Program-made: the position numbers and the translations under genes
Assembly: GCA_945957495.1 (NCBI GenBank)
Contig: CAMFLG010000120.1
Span: forward strand, 1 to 8,273
Length of the DNA stretch: 8,273 bases
Direction of reading: 5' to 3'
From: an uncultured Pseudorhodobacter sp.
GTDB lineage: Bacteria; Pseudomonadota; Alphaproteobacteria; Rhodobacterales; Rhodobacteraceae
The notes under the pieces: generated by a model
Seen by the model: the letters and a program-made list of their open reading frames with translations, nothing else
Told to the model about the DNA's origin: nothing
Databases searched by the model: none
Shown here: positions 6,576-8,273 of the stretch, one piece after another
Position numbering within the stretch: the first letter of the stretch is position 1
Layout: the number at the start of each line of letters is the position of its first letter

Positions 6576-6603
6576 TTGTGCGTCGGAAAATTATCCCTAT
6601 AGT
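6576..6603 (+). promoter_or_regulatory. Candidate ihfB promoter
   Basis: TTGTGC (6576-6581) and TATAGT (6598-6603) are 16 bases apart, in a locally AT-rich stretch just after the rpsA terminator and 75 bases before the ihfB ATG. A perfect TTGACT at 6560-6565 has no -10 at suitable spacing. A separate promoter fits the strong terminator just upstream. Confidence 0.5.
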
Positions 6604-6677
6604 CCAACGGACAACAGCGTGGGCAGCCAAGGATTCCGACAACAGGGACACGGCGCCACTCGAGGGGGATATCGCGG

Positions 6678-6959
6678 ATGATCCGTTCGGAACTGATCCA
6701 GAAAATCGCGGATGAGAATCCGCACCTGACCCAGCGCCATGTCGAGCGCATCGTGAACACGGTGTTCGAGGAAATCACCGACGCCCTTGCCAAGGGCGAC
6801 CGGGTGGAACTGCGCGGCTTTGGCGCATTCTCGGTGAAGGCGCGCGATGCCCGCGTCGGGCGCAACCCGCGCACGGGTGAGGCGGTGCAGGTGGAAAATA
6901 AGAAGGTTCCCTTCTTCAAAACCGGCAAACTGCTGCGCGATCGGCTGAACGGCAAATAA
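6678..6959 (+). CDS. ihfB: Integration host factor subunit beta
   Basis: This 93-residue protein has the normal length and full pattern of the HU/IHF family. It has an N-terminal helical dimerisation region (MIRSELIQKIADENPHLTQRHVERIVNTVFEEI), the strand signature VELRGFGAFSVKARDARVGRNPRTGE, and a C-terminal helix (FFKTGKLLRDRLNGK). Pro64 in GRNPRTG is the residue that wedges into the minor groove and bends DNA. Starting with MIRSELI and having LRGFGAFSV identifies the beta rather than the alpha subunit or HU. It works as a heterodimer with IhfA (not in this window) in recombination, replication and sigma-54 promoter architecture. GAGGGGG at 6662-6668 is the ribosome site, 9 bases before the ATG. 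It follows rpsA, as in many proteobacteria, but is separated from it by a terminator. The LapA-domain gene starts 63 bases later. Confidence 0.96.
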   Translation: MIRSELIQKIADENPHLTQRHVERIVNTVFEEITDALAKGDRVELRGFGAFSVKARDARVGRNPRTGEAVQVENKKVPFFKTGKLLRDRLNGK

Positions 6960-6976
6960 GACGCATTGCGCCCGCG

Positions 6977-7003
6977 GCCCCCTGCCCCGATATAGGGGGC
7001 AGG
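6977..7003 (+). other. Competing hairpins between ihfB and the LapA-domain gene
   Basis: CCTGCCCC (6981-6988) pairs with GGGGCAGG (6996-7003). Alternatively, GCCCCCT (6977-6983) pairs with AGGGGGC (6994-7000). The two share the right arm and exclude each other. There is no T-run, so this is more likely an RNA processing or stability element than a terminator. It ends about 20 bases before the next ATG and leaves that gene's GAGG free. Confidence 0.4.
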
Positions 7004-7022
7004 TAAGATATTGAGGCAGCCC

Positions 7023-7382
7023 ATGCTCCGCACCCTGCGCTATGTTCTGATCGGCCTTGTCGGGCTGGCCCTGCTGACGTTTTCCCTGTCCAACACCACC
7101 CCGGTGCTGGTCAAGGCGATGCCGGATGATCTGGCGGCGTTCTTTGGCGTCAGCTGGCAGATCGAACTGCCGCTGTTTCTGGTTATGCTGGGCGGCGTGG
7201 TGGCGGGGGTCTTGGTCGGCTTTATCTGGGAATGGCTGCGCGAACACAAACACCGCGCCACCGCCCGCACCAAGGCGAAAGAGGTCAGCAAGCTGGAACG
7301 CGAACTGTCGGTGATGCGCGACGCCAACACCGTGCCACAAGACGATGTGATCGCCCTGATCGACGGGCCGAAAGCGCGCTGA
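7023..7382 (+). CDS. LapA-domain (DUF1049-like) small inner-membrane protein
   Basis: This 119-residue protein has two membrane helices, at about residues 5-22 (LRYVLIGLVGLALLTFSL) and 47-68 (IELPLFLVMLGGVVAGVLVGF). A short periplasmic loop starting SNTTPVLVK joins them. A positively charged, coiled-coil-like cytoplasmic tail follows (WEWLREHKHRATARTKAKEVSKLERELSVM). This is the layout of the lipopolysaccharide assembly protein A (LapA/YciS) domain family; in E. coli LapA works with LapB in control of LPS synthesis. The same role here is inference, since no lapB is visible. The ATG at 7023 is chosen because GAGG lies 6 bases before it; a TTG at 7011 in frame is less likely. Its stop TGA overlaps the trpF ATG by one base, implying translational coupling. 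Confidence 0.85.
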   Translation: MLRTLRYVLIGLVGLALLTFSLSNTTPVLVKAMPDDLAAFFGVSWQIELPLFLVMLGGVVAGVLVGFIWEWLREHKHRATARTKAKEVSKLERELSVMRDANTVPQDDVIALIDGPKAR

Positions 7383-8044
7383 TGCCCGACATTCGTGTTA
7401 AAATCTGCGGGCTGCGCACGGCGGCCGATGTGGCGGCTGTGGCGCAGGCGGGCGCGGCCTATATGGGCCTTGTGTTCTTCGCCAAAAGCCCGCGCTACGT
7501 CACTCTGGCGCAGGCGCGCGATCTGGCCCTTGCCGCCCCGCCCGGATTGGCCAAGGTGGCGCTGGTGGTCGATGCCGAGGACGCGACGCTGGACGCGATC
7601 ATCGAGACGATGCCGCTGGACATGCTGCAGTTGCATGGCCACGAGTCACCCGCGCGTGTGGCCGAACTGCGCGCCCGCTATGGCCTGCCGGTGATGAAGG
7701 CGGTGGGCGTGGCCGATGAAGGCGACCTTGCGGCGGTGTTCGACTATTCGCTGGCCGCCGATCAACTGCTGATCGACGCCAAGCCGCCCAAAAACGCCAC
7801 CCTGCCTGGCGGCAACGGCTTGACCTTTGACTGGCGGCTTGTGGCACAGCGCCGCTGGCTGCGGCCCTGGATGCTGGCGGGGGGCCTGACGCCTGACAAC
7901 GTCGCCACGGCGATCCGGCTGACCAACGCGCGGCAGGTCGATGTCTCCTCTGGCGTGGAAGCCGCCCCCGGCGTGAAAGACCCCGCCCGCATCGCGGCCT
8001 TCGTCCGCGCCGCAACACAAGACGGCCCGCCGATCCTGCGGTAA
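7382..8044 (+). CDS. trpF: Phosphoribosylanthranilate isomerase
   Basis: This 220-residue TIM-barrel protein has the usual length for monofunctional TrpF. It converts N-(5'-phosphoribosyl)anthranilate to CdRP in tryptophan synthesis (Amadori rearrangement). Visible signatures are VKICGLR with the catalytic-base Cys9, GLVFFAKSPRYV (about 29-40), LQLHGHE (82-88), LLIDAK with the catalytic-acid Asp132, and the phosphate-binding segments LAGGLTPDNV (165-174) and VDVSSGVE (186-193). The start ATG shares its A with the TGA of the LapA-domain gene, so translation is probably coupled. The frame is open further upstream inside the neighbour, but homologues begin at this ATG. In many relatives trpB follows directly; here a palindromic repeat overlaps the stop codon and no trpB is seen in the next 229 bases. 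Confidence 0.96.
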   Translation: MPDIRVKICGLRTAADVAAVAQAGAAYMGLVFFAKSPRYVTLAQARDLALAAPPGLAKVALVVDAEDATLDAIIETMPLDMLQLHGHESPARVAELRARYGLPVMKAVGVADEGDLAAVFDYSLAADQLLIDAKPPKNATLPGGNGLTFDWRLVAQRRWLRPWMLAGGLTPDNVATAIRLTNARQVDVSSGVEAAPGVKDPARIAAFVRAATQDGPPILR

Positions 8045-8068
8045 GGTGGGCAATATTGCCCACCTTAC
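8041..8068. repeat. Perfect 28-bp palindrome overlapping the trpF stop codon (copy 1)
   Basis: The sequence reads GTAAGGTGGGCAAT then its exact reverse complement, with no spacer; the core is GGGCAATATTGCCC. The trpF stop TAA (8042-8044) lies inside it. No T-run follows. A second copy is centred 71 bases downstream. It looks like a REP-like element of a dispersed family or a 3'-end hairpin protecting the mRNA; a dyad operator is also possible. Confidence 0.85.
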
Positions 8069-8110
8069 GAGCATCATCCCGCCGATCTCACCCACCGCGC
8101 CCCTGATCCC

Positions 8111-8140
8111 CGTAGGATGGGCAATATTGCCCATGCTGCG
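8111..8140. repeat. Near-perfect 30-bp palindrome (copy 2)
   Basis: Same core GGGCAATATTGCCC as copy 1, extended on both sides to 15 pairs with one mismatch (8116/8135) and one G-T pair (8113/8138). The flanking arms differ from copy 1 in bases but still pair (ATGGG/CCCAT instead of GTGGG/CCCAC), which suggests that pairing itself is conserved. Confidence 0.8.
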
Positions 8141-8197
8141 GACCCCCAAAGAACAAGCGTCCCGCCCATCCCCCAAGACGCCCCGAAAATCTTGCGC

Positions 8198-8273
8198 TAG
8201 AGCCTGTCTGGTTTTCATAGATACATGCGGATCGAAATTCGCGGTCGAGCGCAGCGAGAGGCAGCGATTTTCG
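8198..8273. mobile_element. Possible insertion-sequence end, running off the window
   Basis: CTAG (8197-8200) is followed by AGCCTGTCTGG, which resembles the terminal inverted repeats of some IS5-family (IS427-like) elements that target CTAG or TA sites. Further in, CGAAATTCGC (8234-8243) and GCGATTTTCG (8264-8273) form an imperfect inverted repeat (9 of 10) around GAGCGCAGCGAG. No transposase sequence is visible in the remaining bases. The assignment rests on remembered similarity only. Confidence 0.3.

Noticed and set aside
6597..7340. 247-codon minus-strand frame across ihfB and the LapA-domain gene
   Set aside because: It is antisense to two recognised genes and rich in His/Gln/Arg without domain signals.
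1..8273. CRISPR array, tRNA or rRNA gene
   Set aside because: No regularly spaced direct repeats, cloverleaf arms or rRNA-like sequence seen on reading either strand.

Overview
The window looks like a chromosomal segment of an alphaproteobacterium, most likely Rhodobacterales (Rhodobacter/Paracoccus-like). Three things point there: high GC in most of the window (bases 7861-7920 have 45 G/C of 60), the order rpsA - ihfB - LapA-domain membrane protein - trpF, which is familiar from that order, and a YdeI-type protein that closely resembles Rhodobacteraceae sequences as I remember them. No database was searched.

Left part (1-3016): the 3' end of a short-chain dehydrogenase gene that keeps its YxxxK motif, then a zinc-free MDR (quinone-oxidoreductase-like) gene 23 bases downstream, probably one transcription unit. 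A 278-base gap holding a perfect 13-bp inverted repeat precedes a YdeI/OmpD-associated-type gene. That gene converges on a glutathione S-transferase gene on the minus strand, and the two stop codons overlap within one CTAG. Both outward-facing genes have recognisable promoter candidates.

Middle (about 3060-4600): a clearly AT-richer stretch (bases 4261-4320 have 18 G/C of 60). It contains about 330 bases with no convincing gene, then a 388-residue protein with an N-terminal XRE-like helix-turn-helix and a long C-terminal region I do not recognise. This looks horizontally acquired and is the best candidate for undescribed biology. It sits where I would expect cmk, directly upstream of rpsA. 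Two hairpins and a candidate rpsA promoter fill the gap to rpsA.

Right part (4814-8044): rpsA (six S1 repeats) ends in a strong intrinsic terminator with a GCAA tetraloop. ihfB has its own promoter candidate and is followed by a small LapA-domain membrane protein and trpF, whose start overlaps the upstream stop by one base. The three genes probably form one operon.

Right edge (8041-8273): two near-identical palindromes with the core GGGCAATATTGCCC. The first is perfect over 28 bases and includes the trpF stop codon. After a CTAG, the last ~75 bases look like the end of an insertion sequence, possibly IS5/IS427-like. No trpB is seen in the 229 bases after trpF, although it often follows trpF in relatives.
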